Origin: an uncultured Dysgonomonas sp.
GTDB lineage: Bacteria; Bacteroidota; Bacteroidia; Bacteroidales; Dysgonomonadaceae
Reading direction: 5' to 3'
Assembly: GCF_900079725.1 (NCBI RefSeq)
Contig: NZ_LT599032.1
Coordinates: forward strand, 370,948 to 434,947
Length of the DNA stretch: 64,000 bases
Shown piece by piece: positions 27,238-36,245 of this stretch. How positions within the stretch are numbered: position 1 is the stretch's first letter; each line of letters begins with the position of its first letter. The notes under the pieces were generated by a model. That model was given only the letters and a program-made list of their open reading frames with translations, did no database searches and had not been told where the DNA came from. The position numbers were made by a program, and so were the translations under genes.

Positions 27238-28341
27238 TTAATTATTATCCACAAAATTATCTATTGTCACCGGCAGTCCGTCGCGCAATTGCATAACACC
27301 TGTGACGAGTAACGTATCGCCCACATTCAGCCCATTGAGTATCTGGACCGTAGTTGCTGTACGCATTCCTTTTTTTAATGTCACCTGATGAGCTTTTCCG
27401 TCTTTGTATATATAAGCTATGTCACGTCCCATCTCCGCGATAGTAGACAAACTAGGTACAACAATAGTATTCTTTATTTCCTGCAATCTTATTTCTACGT
27501 TTGTAGACAATCCCGGTTTGAGATGTCCGCCAACATTGGGATATAAAGCACGGGCTTTTAGAGTCAGCGTTACTTTGTCGAGATTCGACTCCACTGCATA
27601 TACTGTGGCACCGTAAGTACTCAGGTCGTTATCGAACGTAAAAGTGATAGGAGTTCCGGCTTTTATATTATTTACATAGGCTTCGCCCACCGAAAACTCG
27701 ACTTTCAGTGGTGATATTTTGGTCAGATGCGTCACAATAGTCGACGGAGAAGCATAAGTACCTTCACTAACCAGACGTAAACCGACAATACCATCGAATG
27801 GAGCTCGTAATTCGGTCTGCGCGATACGCGATTCGGTAAGTTCTATGTCTGCCATCAGCTTATCCAGTTCTGTATTTACGGATTCGTATGCTTCCTGACT
27901 CACTGCATCTTTTGCCAGCAGGGCTTTTTGACGGAATACACGGTCTTGCGCCAAAGGCACTTGCGCTTTCAACTTCTTTAGCTCAGCCTGTAGTGGTTTA
28001 TCGTTTACTTTTGCCAGTAATTGCCCTTTTCGTACATTAGAGCCTTCATTGAAATGTATTTCCGTGATTTTTCCTGAAGTTTCGAACGACAGATCTACTT
28101 CTTCATCAGGTATAAGCAAGCCCTTTTCCCTTATCGTTTCGGTGAGATTATCCGGCTTCAATATCATGGCGTTTACATTCAAGGTATTCCGTACCCTGTT
28201 GCCGCCCGGACTACCATCTTCTATAGTAGGGCTTATTTTTTCTTCAGGCGATACGATTTCCTTTATTTTAGGATAAAATGCCATTCCGGCAATAAGCAGC
28301 ACAATGATAACGATAAGTGCTATTTTCGTTTTTTTATTCAT
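27238..28341 (-). CDS. RND periplasmic adaptor (membrane fusion protein)
   Basis: The protein (367 residues) has an N-terminal membrane anchor (IALIVIIVLLIAGMAFY), a barrel-sandwich hybrid (GKITEIHFNEGSNVRKGQLLAKVND), an alpha hairpin (about 115-175), and a beta-barrel/membrane-proximal end. No lipobox cysteine, so it is anchored by the helix. It bridges the pump and the TolC-like channel. First gene of the efflux operon. No TetR- or MarR-type regulator adjoins. Confidence 0.94.
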   Translation of the reverse strand: MNKKTKIALIVIIVLLIAGMAFYPKIKEIVSPEEKISPTIEDGSPGGNRVRNTLNVNAMILKPDNLTETIREKGLLIPDEEVDLSFETSGKITEIHFNEGSNVRKGQLLAKVNDKPLQAELKKLKAQVPLAQDRVFRQKALLAKDAVSQEAYESVNTELDKLMADIELTESRIAQTELRAPFDGIVGLRLVSEGTYASPSTIVTHLTKISPLKVEFSVGEAYVNNIKAGTPITFTFDNDLSTYGATVYAVESNLDKVTLTLKARALYPNVGGHLKPGLSTNVEIRLQEIKNTIVVPSLSTIAEMGRDIAYIYKDGKAHQVTLKKGMRTATTVQILNGLNVGDTLLVTGVMQLRDGLPVTIDNFVDNN

Positions 28342-28571
28342 AGTAAATATTCAATTTCACAATTTCATCTATCGTTCTTCCACAATGACACAACCAAAAT
28401 AAATTTTTCCTTGCCCATTGCTTAATGAAAGCGCCCTTATTTCGGGCTTCTAAACTCTACTCTCGGAAAATGTGACAGCAAGTAAGTAAAAAGGTTTAAT
28501 TGCTGAATGCAATTTTAGTCTTTATTCACATTACTAAACAGAATTTACACAAAGAAGTTTTATCTGAAAAT

Positions 28572-28607
28572 ATAAAAGCTCAATGAAGTTTTTCATTGAG
28601 CTTTTAT
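28572..28607 (-). terminator. Terminator of the AKR-DUF6599 operon
   Basis: A 16-bp stem (core AAAAGCTCAATGAA / TTCATTGAGCTTTT, four-base loop) lies 29 bp beyond the DUF6599 stop. T-rich sequence borders both ends, so it may also act in the other direction. Confidence 0.85.
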
Positions 28608-28635
28608 TATATGATAGTTAAATGGATTTCATTTT

Positions 28636-29496
28636 TTAAAGTACTTCGGATATTTTTCCCAAGATAATATCCGCTCCGGCTATTTTATCTCCGTTTTCGG
28701 AAAATACACCTATTATGTATTGCCCTTTCCAAATAGCAGGTATATCTCCATTATAGCGGTCTTTTATAATCAGATTTCCCTCTACGAAGTCTAAGGGCTG
28801 TTTTGTAAAGGCAAAATATTTATTCAAAATATCTTTTGCCCCATCTGCTGACTTTGCATCGACAACAAATGCCTGGCATGTTTCGCTATCTATCTTGTAT
28901 TTAGCCGTATATACCATATTAAGAAAAGTATGACCTATATAATTAGCTGTAACATATGCTTCTGTATGCGGAATCATATTTTCTTTTGGGAAAGCGTTTA
29001 CTACAGGGGGATAACCAGCTGTAGCATCTATACTTCCGGCCAAATGTGTTGCTATCGCTCTCATCGTTTCCGACACGTTTTCTTGTGCACTACTCCACAT
29101 TTTTACATATATATTGCCGGCAAAAAAGAAAATACCTGAATTGTCGCCCTGAGCTTCTCCCCCGATAGGAAAAAATTTCAGTTCGGACGAACGTTCCGAA
29201 GCATACATTCCGAACGCATCTTCCGGGCTTGCATGGCGGTATGCCTGTATGGAGATATAGTCATCCCCCCTGGTGTATTCCATCTGTGTCATTTCCCTGA
29301 AATTATTTTCTAAATATAAAGGAGCGGCTCCATTTATCCGATCGAACAAATTGTCCGGTTCAAAAATTTCAATTTTGTCCGAAATTGCCCAACCTTCGAT
29401 TGCTGGCAGCCACGACTTCAACTCGGCAGGTGTCTGAGCCGAAACGGAATATACCGCACAATAAAAGAGAATAATAGTATACTTAAATATTTTCAT
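28636..29496 (-). CDS. Secreted DUF6599 family protein
   Basis: A 286-residue exported protein: signal peptide up to SVSAQ, then a mature part rich in aromatic residues (LYLENNFREMTQMEYTRG, AFGMYASERSS, FFFAGNIYVKMWSS) that I associate with DUF6599, a family of unknown function. No catalytic motif is apparent. It starts 16 bp after the aldo/keto reductase stop, so both are one operon; both are predicted to be exported, suggesting a common periplasmic or surface process (inference). Confidence 0.72.
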   Translation of the reverse strand: MKIFKYTIILFYCAVYSVSAQTPAELKSWLPAIEGWAISDKIEIFEPDNLFDRINGAAPLYLENNFREMTQMEYTRGDDYISIQAYRHASPEDAFGMYASERSSELKFFPIGGEAQGDNSGIFFFAGNIYVKMWSSAQENVSETMRAIATHLAGSIDATAGYPPVVNAFPKENMIPHTEAYVTANYIGHTFLNMVYTAKYKIDSETCQAFVVDAKSADGAKDILNKYFAFTKQPLDFVEGNLIIKDRYNGDIPAIWKGQYIIGVFSENGDKIAGADIILGKISEVL

Positions 29497-29512
29497 ATAT
29501 TGTCTAATGTAA

Positions 29513-30700
29513 TTAGGTTAAGAATTCATTAGGCACATGCATCACAGGGATAATCGCCGCTATCTTTTGCGAGACATTGAATCCCGATGGACAGTCTACA
29601 GTGCATGAGTTACAGCCGGAACAAACATTTTCTTCCAAATTTAACACTGTAAGTGTCTCCTTCGACAGTTGTGAATATTTATATCCGTAGGTGTACATAT
29701 ATGCACGCATAATGTCAGGGATAGGAAGATGTTCGGTACACTGTGCTACACATTTATTACATTGCTGGCAAAACATCATTTCTTTGTTGCACAAAGCTGC
29801 CAGATATTCCTGTTCGCCCGTTGTCAACTGTGGATTTTGTGCTGCAGCTAGACACTCATCGAACTCGTCATAATTGGAGAATCCGGGGATAGCCGTTGTT
29901 ATGTGTTCGTTTTCCCATGCCCATTTCAGGCAAGCCTGAGCATTGATTTTTTTCTTACCATCAGCGTCCTCCACTCCACCTGTCATCGTTTTCATGGCTA
30001 CTATACCAATACCAGCTTCTGATGCACGCTTAATTGCTTCCTGCGTTTCTTTCAGATTATTCAGTTTAAAATTATAACTGATGAGTAATACATCATATAT
30101 CCCCGCCTTTATGGCCGCATCTATCAGCTCCGGTTTATGTGCATGAGTGGAAAAACCTATAAAACGGGCTTTGCCCTCTTCTTTTATTTTACTGAGCGCT
30201 TCAATTATCCTCTGATCCAACACTTCTTCCACATCGCTGTAGGCATGTGCATAGAAGATATCCACATATTCCATTTTGAGGCGCTTGAGGCTTAGTTCCA
30301 GTTTAGTATTCAGGTCTTGCTCAAAATCAGGCTTCAATGGGTAGTCAATTTTAATTTTTGTCCCCAGAAAATAGCTTTCGCGCGGTTTACCTTCGAAGAA
30401 ATTACCCAGCATCTCTTCGTTTCGCCCGTTCTGATAACCATGCGCCGTATCGAAATGGAAAATACCCGAATTATAGGCTGCCCGGACCACATTCGGATTG
30501 TCGGCACGCATGACCCCCATACTCAGAATCGGAAGCTTAACACCTGTACGCCCCAGTGTACGCATAGGTATTTCGTCCATTTTAGCCTTCGTCGTCTTAC
30601 TTAATGTAGATGCTGTGGTTCCCGGAACAATCAGAGCTCCTGCACCCATAGTGGCCGAAAACCGGAGGAAATCTCTTCTGTTAACACCTTTCTTTTTCAT
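29513..30700 (-). CDS. Tat-exported aldo/keto reductase with C-terminal 4Fe-4S ferredoxin domain
   Basis: The N-terminus has a twin-arginine signal (NRRDFLRFSATMGAGALIV). The AKR barrel follows (about 45-320), with catalytic-tetrad candidates D and Y in FDTAHGYQNG, K in GTKIKID and H in YAHAYSD. The C-terminus carries two cysteine clusters, CQQCNKCVAQC and CSGCNSCTVDCP, as in ferredoxin-type AKRs. Export of a redox enzyme with Fe-S clusters via Tat, folded, is consistent. Substrate unknown. First gene of a two-gene operon with the DUF6599 gene. Confidence 0.9.
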   Translation of the reverse strand: MKKKGVNRRDFLRFSATMGAGALIVPGTTASTLSKTTKAKMDEIPMRTLGRTGVKLPILSMGVMRADNPNVVRAAYNSGIFHFDTAHGYQNGRNEEMLGNFFEGKPRESYFLGTKIKIDYPLKPDFEQDLNTKLELSLKRLKMEYVDIFYAHAYSDVEEVLDQRIIEALSKIKEEGKARFIGFSTHAHKPELIDAAIKAGIYDVLLISYNFKLNNLKETQEAIKRASEAGIGIVAMKTMTGGVEDADGKKKINAQACLKWAWENEHITTAIPGFSNYDEFDECLAAAQNPQLTTGEQEYLAALCNKEMMFCQQCNKCVAQCTEHLPIPDIMRAYMYTYGYKYSQLSKETLTVLNLEENVCSGCNSCTVDCPSGFNVSQKIAAIIPVMHVPNEFLT

Positions 30701-30940
30701 ATTAGTAACTGAATATTTTAAGGTTTAGAATATCTGTGTTGGAATATGGGTATCTAGCGATTAATCGGTTTTCACAAATATAGCAATATTTTTTAAATCA
30801 ATACATTACGATATAAAAAATATAGTAATAGATTCCTTTTTTACATAAAAAAGTAGTAAATCCGGTGTTAAATCGTAATAAAAATAGTTATTCATTTGCC
30901 AATATGTTTATATAAATGACCAATATTCAAGATAGATTTA

Positions 30941-30948
30941 TATTTTTG
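30941..30948 (+). promoter_or_regulatory. -7 promoter element of the hexokinase gene
   Basis: TATTTTTG followed by TATG, 42 bp before the hexokinase ATG, matches TAnnTTTG. No well-spaced -33 element. The region 30701-30990 is AT-rich and also must hold the divergent AKR promoter. Confidence 0.55.
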
Positions 30949-30990
30949 TATGACGATTTAATCCGCCTAATTTAACGATAGATATACCCT

Positions 30991-32199
30991 ATGAAGAAAA
31001 ACATCTTTAAACTGAAAACGAAGCAACTGAAAGAAATTGCACAATCGCTCCAAACCAAAGTTGAAAACGGTCTTGGTAAAGACAATACAGAAATACAATG
31101 TATTCCGACTTATATCAATCCCAAAACATCGGGAATAGAAGGTTCGGCACTGGTACTCGACTTAGGAGGAACCAATTATCGTGTTGCCACAATTGATTTT
31201 GTTGACGGAAAGGCATCGATACATCCCGAAAACGGATGGAAAAAAGACCTATCAGTAATGAAAACTCCGGGCTTCACGGAAGCAGACTTGTTCAAAGAGC
31301 AAGCAGATCCAATCGGCGAAATAAAGATGGAAGGAAAGATGCCAATCGGTTATTGCTTCTCATATCCGGCTGAATCTATGCTCAATGGAGATGCTTCCCT
31401 CATCCGTTGGACAAAGGGGGTGGACATAAAAGAAATGCTGGGAAAACCTGTAGGCCAGCCACTTCGTGATTATCTGAACAAAGAAAACGGAGATAAATTT
31501 ACCGAAGTAAAAGTTATAAACGATACTGTAGCCAGTCTTTTTGCAGGACTTACCGATAGCAGCTACGATGCTTATATCGGATTGATAGTGGGTACCGGTA
31601 CAAATATGGCAACATTTATCCGTCCTGATAAAATAAAGAAACTGAATCCTGAATATAAAGGAGAGGGTTTGATTCCTGTAAATCTGGAATCAGGCAATTT
31701 CTATCCGCCGCACCTGACAGTGATAGATGATAAAGTAGATGCCTGTTCGGACAGTAAAGGAGCACAACGCTTCGAAAAGGCTGTATCTGGCATGTATCTG
31801 GGTGAAATTCTGAAATCGGTTTTCCCTTGTGACGAATTTGAAGAAAGATTCGATGCTCAGAAACTAACCAACATCATGAATTATCCTGATATCCATAAGA
31901 AAAGATATGTAGATGTATCGCGCTGGATATATAAACGCTCGGCTCAATTGGTAGCTGCGTCACTTGCAGGGTTGGTGATGGTACTCGTATCACATGACAA
32001 ATCTATAAAGAAAATTCATCTGGTGGCTGAAGGCAGCCTCTTCTGGAGCGAAGACCGCAAAGGAAAGAATTACAAAGACCTGGTATCGGAAGAACTTCGC
32101 AAACTGTTGGTAGAATTTAACCTCAGCGATGTACATGTTCACATCAGTAAGATGAAAAACGCCAATCTGATAGGCTCGGCGATTGCTGCTTTGTCCTGA
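30991..32199 (+). CDS. Hexokinase (eukaryote-type family)
   Basis: The protein (402 residues) phosphorylates hexoses, most likely glucose, with ATP. It has the phosphate-1 motif LVLDLGGTNYRVA (about 50-62), the sugar-binding segment GYCFSYPAES, the catalytic NDTVAS stretch, the second phosphate loop GLIVGTGTNM and the adenosine loop LVAEGSLFWS. This is the large two-lobe hexokinase family common in Bacteroidetes, not the ROK glucokinases. Single-gene unit with its own terminator. Confidence 0.93.
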   Translation: MKKNIFKLKTKQLKEIAQSLQTKVENGLGKDNTEIQCIPTYINPKTSGIEGSALVLDLGGTNYRVATIDFVDGKASIHPENGWKKDLSVMKTPGFTEADLFKEQADPIGEIKMEGKMPIGYCFSYPAESMLNGDASLIRWTKGVDIKEMLGKPVGQPLRDYLNKENGDKFTEVKVINDTVASLFAGLTDSSYDAYIGLIVGTGTNMATFIRPDKIKKLNPEYKGEGLIPVNLESGNFYPPHLTVIDDKVDACSDSKGAQRFEKAVSGMYLGEILKSVFPCDEFEERFDAQKLTNIMNYPDIHKKRYVDVSRWIYKRSAQLVAASLAGLVMVLVSHDKSIKKIHLVAEGSLFWSEDRKGKNYKDLVSEELRKLLVEFNLSDVHVHISKMKNANLIGSAIAALS

Positions 32200-32224
32200 T
32201 TGGATTTAAAGATACAGATATATT

Positions 32225-32255
32225 ACAGGATGCTGATATAATGCCAGCATCCTGT
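32225..32255. terminator. Shared terminator between hexokinase and nadD
   Basis: An 11-bp stem (ACAGGATGCTG / CAGCATCCTGT, 9-nt loop) followed by TTTTTATTT on the plus strand. It lies between two convergent genes, 3 bp from the nadD stop. Confidence 0.88.
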
Positions 32256-32257
32256 TT

Positions 32258-32854
32258 TTATTTAATATAAATCTTATTCTCGATGAGATATTCATATTCT
32301 CCAATAGGCAGAAAACTGCGGATATCTTTATCTTCCTTTATTGCATTTCTTATAAAGGTAGAAGATATTCCAATCAGAGGAGCGCTTACTTTTCGTACAT
32401 TTTCGGGTAGATTGTCACTAGCCTTGCTATCTTTTCTTGGATAAATCAATATAGAAACTTCTTTTCTTATCTGTTCGCTCCGATACCAATAATGAAAGTT
32501 GATCCAATTATCTTCACCTAACAATAATATAAATTCACGCTCGGGATACTGCTCTTTGAGGGCAATTATCGTATTTATCGTATAATAAGGCGGGGATAAC
32601 CTTAGCTCTATATCGCAAGGCCATATATGCTGATACGGGAGACAAAAACGGGTTAAAATATCCAATCGTATTGCGGCAGCTGCCATATCGGCACTCTTAT
32701 CCGAAGGGCAACGTGGAGTAACTACCATCCATACTTCATCCAGATTCTCGAAAGCACATATATAATCGGCGATCATAATATGTCCCATATGTAAAGGGTT
32801 GAATGACCCGCACATGATACCTGTCTGTATTTTTTCACCCGTTTCTTTCTGCAT
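32258..32854 (-). CDS. nadD: Nicotinate-nucleotide adenylyltransferase
   Basis: NadD joins nicotinate mononucleotide and ATP to form deamido-NAD. The nucleotidyltransferase signature GSFNPLHMGH (about 16-25, with HxGH) and the ISSTFIRNAI motif near residue 170 are both intact. Length 198 is normal. It continues the pathway begun by nadABC 15 kb away; no nadE is in the window. A 53-codon ORF lies 75 bp upstream on the same strand. Confidence 0.95.
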   Translation of the reverse strand: MQKETGEKIQTGIMCGSFNPLHMGHIMIADYICAFENLDEVWMVVTPRCPSDKSADMAAAAIRLDILTRFCLPYQHIWPCDIELRLSPPYYTINTIIALKEQYPEREFILLLGEDNWINFHYWYRSEQIRKEVSILIYPRKDSKASDNLPENVRKVSAPLIGISSTFIRNAIKEDKDIRSFLPIGEYEYLIENKIYIK

Positions 32855-32929
32855 AAATAATTACTATTGTAATCGCAACAGAAACAAATGTATAAATCTT
32901 ATAATGAAAATAAGAAAGTGGAAGAGGTT

Positions 32930-33091
32930 TTATGCATCATCTTCTTCAAATTCAAAATCATCGGAACATAGTTCTTCAAGAGCAATAGCTAGTTTTACAT
33001 ATGGGCTGTCTATTTTTTCGGAGGGCTTCGTTTTCAGGCTTTTCTTATTTTCTTGTCTCTTATTGTCTTTTTTATTTTTATCGTCACTCAT
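32930..33091 (-). CDS. Small acidic-tailed hypothetical protein upstream of nadD
   Basis: ATG at 33091 opens a 53-codon frame: a lysine-rich N-terminal half (MSDDKNKKDNKRQENKKS), a middle IDSPYVKLAIALEELC and a strongly acidic end (DDFEFEEDDA). The charge asymmetry and a helix-like central part give it a protein-like look, and it lies in the nadD direction with 75 bp between. I do not recognise a family. It may be a real small protein or a chance frame in AT-rich DNA. Confidence 0.45.
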   Translation of the reverse strand: MSDDKNKKDNKRQENKKSLKTKPSEKIDSPYVKLAIALEELCSDDFEFEEDDA

Positions 33092-33279
33092 CTTCGTATC
33101 GTTTCAAATGTTAAATCACCTATTTATTTAGACGGATGAAACGGAAAAATATTTTAGATACAATGTATTTATTTTTATAATTAATGTAAATACTTTAATA
33201 AATATATAATGACTTCAGAGTAATAATAAATATTTCTCGCGCTATATCTCTCTGTCACTAATTGTTTGTTTCTTTTTCC

Positions 33280-33287
33280 TACCTTTG
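33280..33287 (+). promoter_or_regulatory. -7 promoter element of the ABC-F gene
   Basis: TACCTTTG followed by CAG is a perfect TAnnTTTG, 30 bp before the ATG. TTTG at 33265-33268 is closer than the usual -33 spacing. Confidence 0.65.
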
Positions 33288-33317
33288 CAGCTCTAAAAAA
33301 TAAAAAGGTAAATTTAG

Positions 33318-34934
33318 ATGTTAATTGTAGACAGTTTAAAGGTAGAATTAGGCGACAGGGTATTATTCGATAATATCAGCTATATAATAAACGATAAAGA
33401 TAAAATCGCTTTGGTCGGTAAGAACGGAGCAGGGAAAAGCACTATGCTCAAAATACTGGCCGGAGTGAATACTCATTATAAAGGCTCAGTAACAGGCCCC
33501 GATGGAGTAACGGTAGGTTATTTACCTCAGGTTATGAAAATTACTGATGAGCGTACGGTAAGAGAAGAGGCTTCTCTGGCATTCTCTCACATTTTCGATT
33601 TGCAGGCCAACATAGAAGATATGAACAGGCAATTGGAAACCCGTACCGACTACGAATCTGACGATTATGCCAAACTGATAGACGACTTTACCCATGCGCA
33701 TGAACGTCTGGCAATGGTAGAGGGTATCAGTTTCGAAGGAGAAGTGGAGAAGGCATTGCTCGGACTTGGATTTAAGCGTACCGACCTGGACCGTATGACG
33801 AGTGAATTTAGTGGTGGATGGCGTATGCGCATCGAACTGGCTAAGCTTCTATTACGGAATCCTGATGTAATGTTGCTGGATGAGCCTACCAACCATCTTG
33901 ACATAGAGTCTATCGGGTGGCTCGAAGAGTTTATCACTACTCAGGCCAAAGCTGTTGTACTGATTTCCCACGACAGGGCATTTATTGATGCTGTTACCAC
34001 ACGTACGATAGAACTTACTATGGGACGGATTTATGACTACAAAGTCAACTATTCCAAATATGTGGAACTTCGTCAGGAGCGCCGCCAGCAGCAAATACAT
34101 GCATGGGAATCCCAACAAAAGCAAATTGCCGAAATAGAAGAATTTATAGAACGCTTCCGTGCACAGGCAGCCAAAGCTGTATTGGTGCAGAGCCGTATCC
34201 GCCAATTGGAAAAGATGGAGCGTGTAGAAATAGACGAAGAAGATAAATCTCAGATACGCATCCGTTTTCAGCCGGCGACCCGCTCGGGAAACTATCCACT
34301 GACAGTAGACATGGTGACAAAGAAATACGATGATTATCTGGTATTCGAAAATGCCAACCTGATGATAGAACGAGGCGAAAAAATAGCTCTGGCAGGTAAG
34401 AATGGAGAAGGTAAATCGACATTTGTAAAATGCGTGATGGGAGAAACGCCGTATGAAGGTAACATTATGCTGGGTCACAATGTGGAAATCGGATACTTTG
34501 CTCAGAATCAGGCAGACCTATTGGATGAAGACCTTACCGTTTTTGAAACCATAGACCGTGTCGCCGAGGGGGATATCCGCACACAAATACGCAATATACT
34601 AGGTGCGTTCATGTTCAACAGAGACGATTCCGAGAAAAAAGTCAAGGTACTCTCGGGAGGAGAACGTACACGGTTGGCTATGATAAAATTGTTACTCGAA
34701 CCCGTCAACCTTCTTATTCTGGATGAGCCAACCAACCATCTGGATCTGAAGACTAAAGAGGTTTTGAAAAATGCATTACTGGACTATGACGGTACAGTTA
34801 TACTCGTTTCCCACGACCGTGATTTTCTTGACGGACTGGTGACTAAAGTATTTGAATTTTCGGATAAGAAAGTAAGGGAGCATATCGGAGGTATAAAAGA
34901 TTTTCTGGCGAAGAAAAAGGCTTTAACATCTTAA
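33318..34934 (+). CDS. ABC-F family ATP-binding protein
   Basis: Two ABC domains in one soluble chain of 538 residues, without membrane segments. Domain 1: Walker A VGKNGAGKST near residue 35, signature FSGGWRMR, Walker B LLDEPTNHLD. Domain 2: Walker A AGKNGEGKST, signature LSGGERTR, Walker B ILDEPTNHLD. The linker (about 240-300) is a charged helical pair typical of ABC-F translation factors, which act at the ribosomal E site. Which subgroup (Uup, YbiT, YdiF-like) cannot be settled by eye. Single gene. Confidence 0.93.
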   Translation: MLIVDSLKVELGDRVLFDNISYIINDKDKIALVGKNGAGKSTMLKILAGVNTHYKGSVTGPDGVTVGYLPQVMKITDERTVREEASLAFSHIFDLQANIEDMNRQLETRTDYESDDYAKLIDDFTHAHERLAMVEGISFEGEVEKALLGLGFKRTDLDRMTSEFSGGWRMRIELAKLLLRNPDVMLLDEPTNHLDIESIGWLEEFITTQAKAVVLISHDRAFIDAVTTRTIELTMGRIYDYKVNYSKYVELRQERRQQQIHAWESQQKQIAEIEEFIERFRAQAAKAVLVQSRIRQLEKMERVEIDEEDKSQIRIRFQPATRSGNYPLTVDMVTKKYDDYLVFENANLMIERGEKIALAGKNGEGKSTFVKCVMGETPYEGNIMLGHNVEIGYFAQNQADLLDEDLTVFETIDRVAEGDIRTQIRNILGAFMFNRDDSEKKVKVLSGGERTRLAMIKLLLEPVNLLILDEPTNHLDLKTKEVLKNALLDYDGTVILVSHDRDFLDGLVTKVFEFSDKKVREHIGGIKDFLAKKKALTS

Positions 34935-34938
34935 ACTG

Positions 34939-34968
34939 TTGTTTTTCCGACTATTTTATTTATTTTTG
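34939..34968 (+). promoter_or_regulatory. Promoter of the lipoprotein gene (near-consensus)
   Basis: TTG (34939-34941) is separated by 19 nt from TATTTTTG (34961-34968), fitting the Bacteroidetes housekeeping pattern TTG-N19-TAnnTTTG. It lies 43 bp before the ATG. Confidence 0.75.
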
Positions 34969-35011
34969 CCAAAAGTCAATTTTTTCTAAAACTACTAAAT
35001 TTTAACTTAAC

Positions 35012-35494
35012 ATGAAAAAAATCTTATTTTCTTTACTAACTGTACTGTTCGTTCTGACTTCTTGTGGTCCTGATGCAGTAAAATTCAATGACGCCATTGC
35101 AAAAGCAAATGCGACAATCACAGAGGTAAGTGTTTCCTATGACGGAGACCTGACTAATGCAGTTAACAATGAAGACTTTACTTCCATTGCAGCTAAGACC
35201 GACAGTGCTCTGGCTAAAATAGATGCAGAGATAACAATTGTAAAAGCGTTGGATGTACCTAAAGGTGGTGACAAATTTAAAGAAGCTGCTCTGAAAACAT
35301 ATGAAAGCCTCAGAGGGGTTGTAGAAGCCGGAAAAGGTTTTGCAACTTTGACAAAGGAATCTGCAATCGATGATGTAAATAAATTGCAGGAAACATATCA
35401 GGCAAAAGTGGATGAATATTCAAAATCATTCCAGGAACTAGCTATAGCTCAGGCTCAATACGCAGCAGAAGCTGGTTATCAGGTAAAAAAATAA
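35012..35494 (+). CDS. Hypothetical lipoprotein
   Basis: The N-terminus is a lipoprotein signal with lipobox LTSC (C18), so the mature protein would be tethered to a membrane. The rest (about 140 residues) is mostly helical by appearance, alanine/lysine-rich with regular spacing (DSALAKIDAEITIVKAL, KFKEAALKTYESLRGVVEAG). I do not recognise the family with certainty. Single gene between its own promoter and a strong terminator, implying independent, probably constitutive expression. Confidence 0.75.
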   Translation: MKKILFSLLTVLFVLTSCGPDAVKFNDAIAKANATITEVSVSYDGDLTNAVNNEDFTSIAAKTDSALAKIDAEITIVKALDVPKGGDKFKEAALKTYESLRGVVEAGKGFATLTKESAIDDVNKLQETYQAKVDEYSKSFQELAIAQAQYAAEAGYQVKK

Positions 35495-35507
35495 ATGACT
35501 TATCTAT

Positions 35508-35541
35508 AAAAAAAGGATGCTCAATAGAGCATCCTTTTTTT
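35508..35541. terminator. Bidirectional terminator (lipoprotein / TerB-like gene)
   Basis: GGATGCTC (35515-35522) pairs with GAGCATCC (35527-35534), flanked by runs of A and T on the two sides, so it can end both the plus-strand lipoprotein gene and the minus-strand gene that stops at 35560. Confidence 0.9.
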
Positions 35542-35559
35542 ATAACAACCGAAATCCGG

Positions 35560-36006
35560 TTAACATTTATTTTTAATAATCATCACTTCGATAATCGAAA
35601 TAGCTGTTTTTTCATCTACCGCCAATGCTTCAGCCAATTGATTGATTACATCTTTCTCACTATCCTCTAGTACTCCGTCAGCAAGAGCAATATCTACAGC
35701 ACATGCGAATGCTGTCATTTTCAGATCATCACCTAAGCCATCTTTTGCAGCATCGACCAATGCTCCGGGGCCTTCTTTTTTCAGCTTGGAAAACAATTTG
35801 TCGAATAATTTGTCGAATGCAGGACCCGAAAAATTGTCATAGATACGAAGACGTCTGATGTAAGTTACGATACTGTTCCATTCTTGTGTAGATACCGAGC
35901 CGTCTGCGCCTGCTACTGCTAATGCTACTGCTGCGAAAGACTCTTGTTGTGTAAATTTCTCATCTCCGCTCGGTGCTGATTTAAACACCTTGTCAAATAA
36001 ACCCAT
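35560..36006 (-). CDS. TerB-like protein
   Basis: A 148-residue helical protein with the TerB pattern of two similar halves carrying acidic motifs: VAGADGSVSTQEW and DIALADGVLEDSEKDVI. These resemble the metal-binding DG-V--E loops of the TerB/DjlA-like fold. It is not beside other ter genes, so tellurite resistance should not be assumed; stress or phage-response roles are known only for full ter clusters. Single gene. Confidence 0.8.
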   Translation of the reverse strand: MGLFDKVFKSAPSGDEKFTQQESFAAVALAVAGADGSVSTQEWNSIVTYIRRLRIYDNFSGPAFDKLFDKLFSKLKKEGPGALVDAAKDGLGDDLKMTAFACAVDIALADGVLEDSEKDVINQLAEALAVDEKTAISIIEVMIIKNKC

Positions 36007-36205
36007 AGTTTTTAATTTAGTTTGTTAATAAAGTTTATGTCAGTAAAAATATTACTGAAAAACAAATATAACCCATTTTATGAAGAATGCAACATTTCGC
36101 TCTGATATTTAGACAAATTTTCATTCAGTATAATAACAATACCCTGATATATAATACCCTAATATTGGCTAGTCTTTTTTTAGGTTCATTCTTACATTTA
36201 TTTTA

Positions 36206-36213
36206 TAACTTTG
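36206..36213 (+). promoter_or_regulatory. -7 promoter element of panB
   Basis: TAACTTTG followed by CCC, 32 bp before the panB ATG. -33 element not clear. Confidence 0.6.
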
Positions 36214-36245
36214 CCCTGATTTTTATTAATTAAAAAATAAAAGAT

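Noticed and set aside
33852-34478. 208-codon frame opposite the ABC-F gene
   Set aside because: Antisense to a conserved ATPase, with no recognisable motif.
35560-36006. Tellurite resistance determinant
   Set aside because: Only a lone TerB-like protein; no terC, terD or other ter genes.
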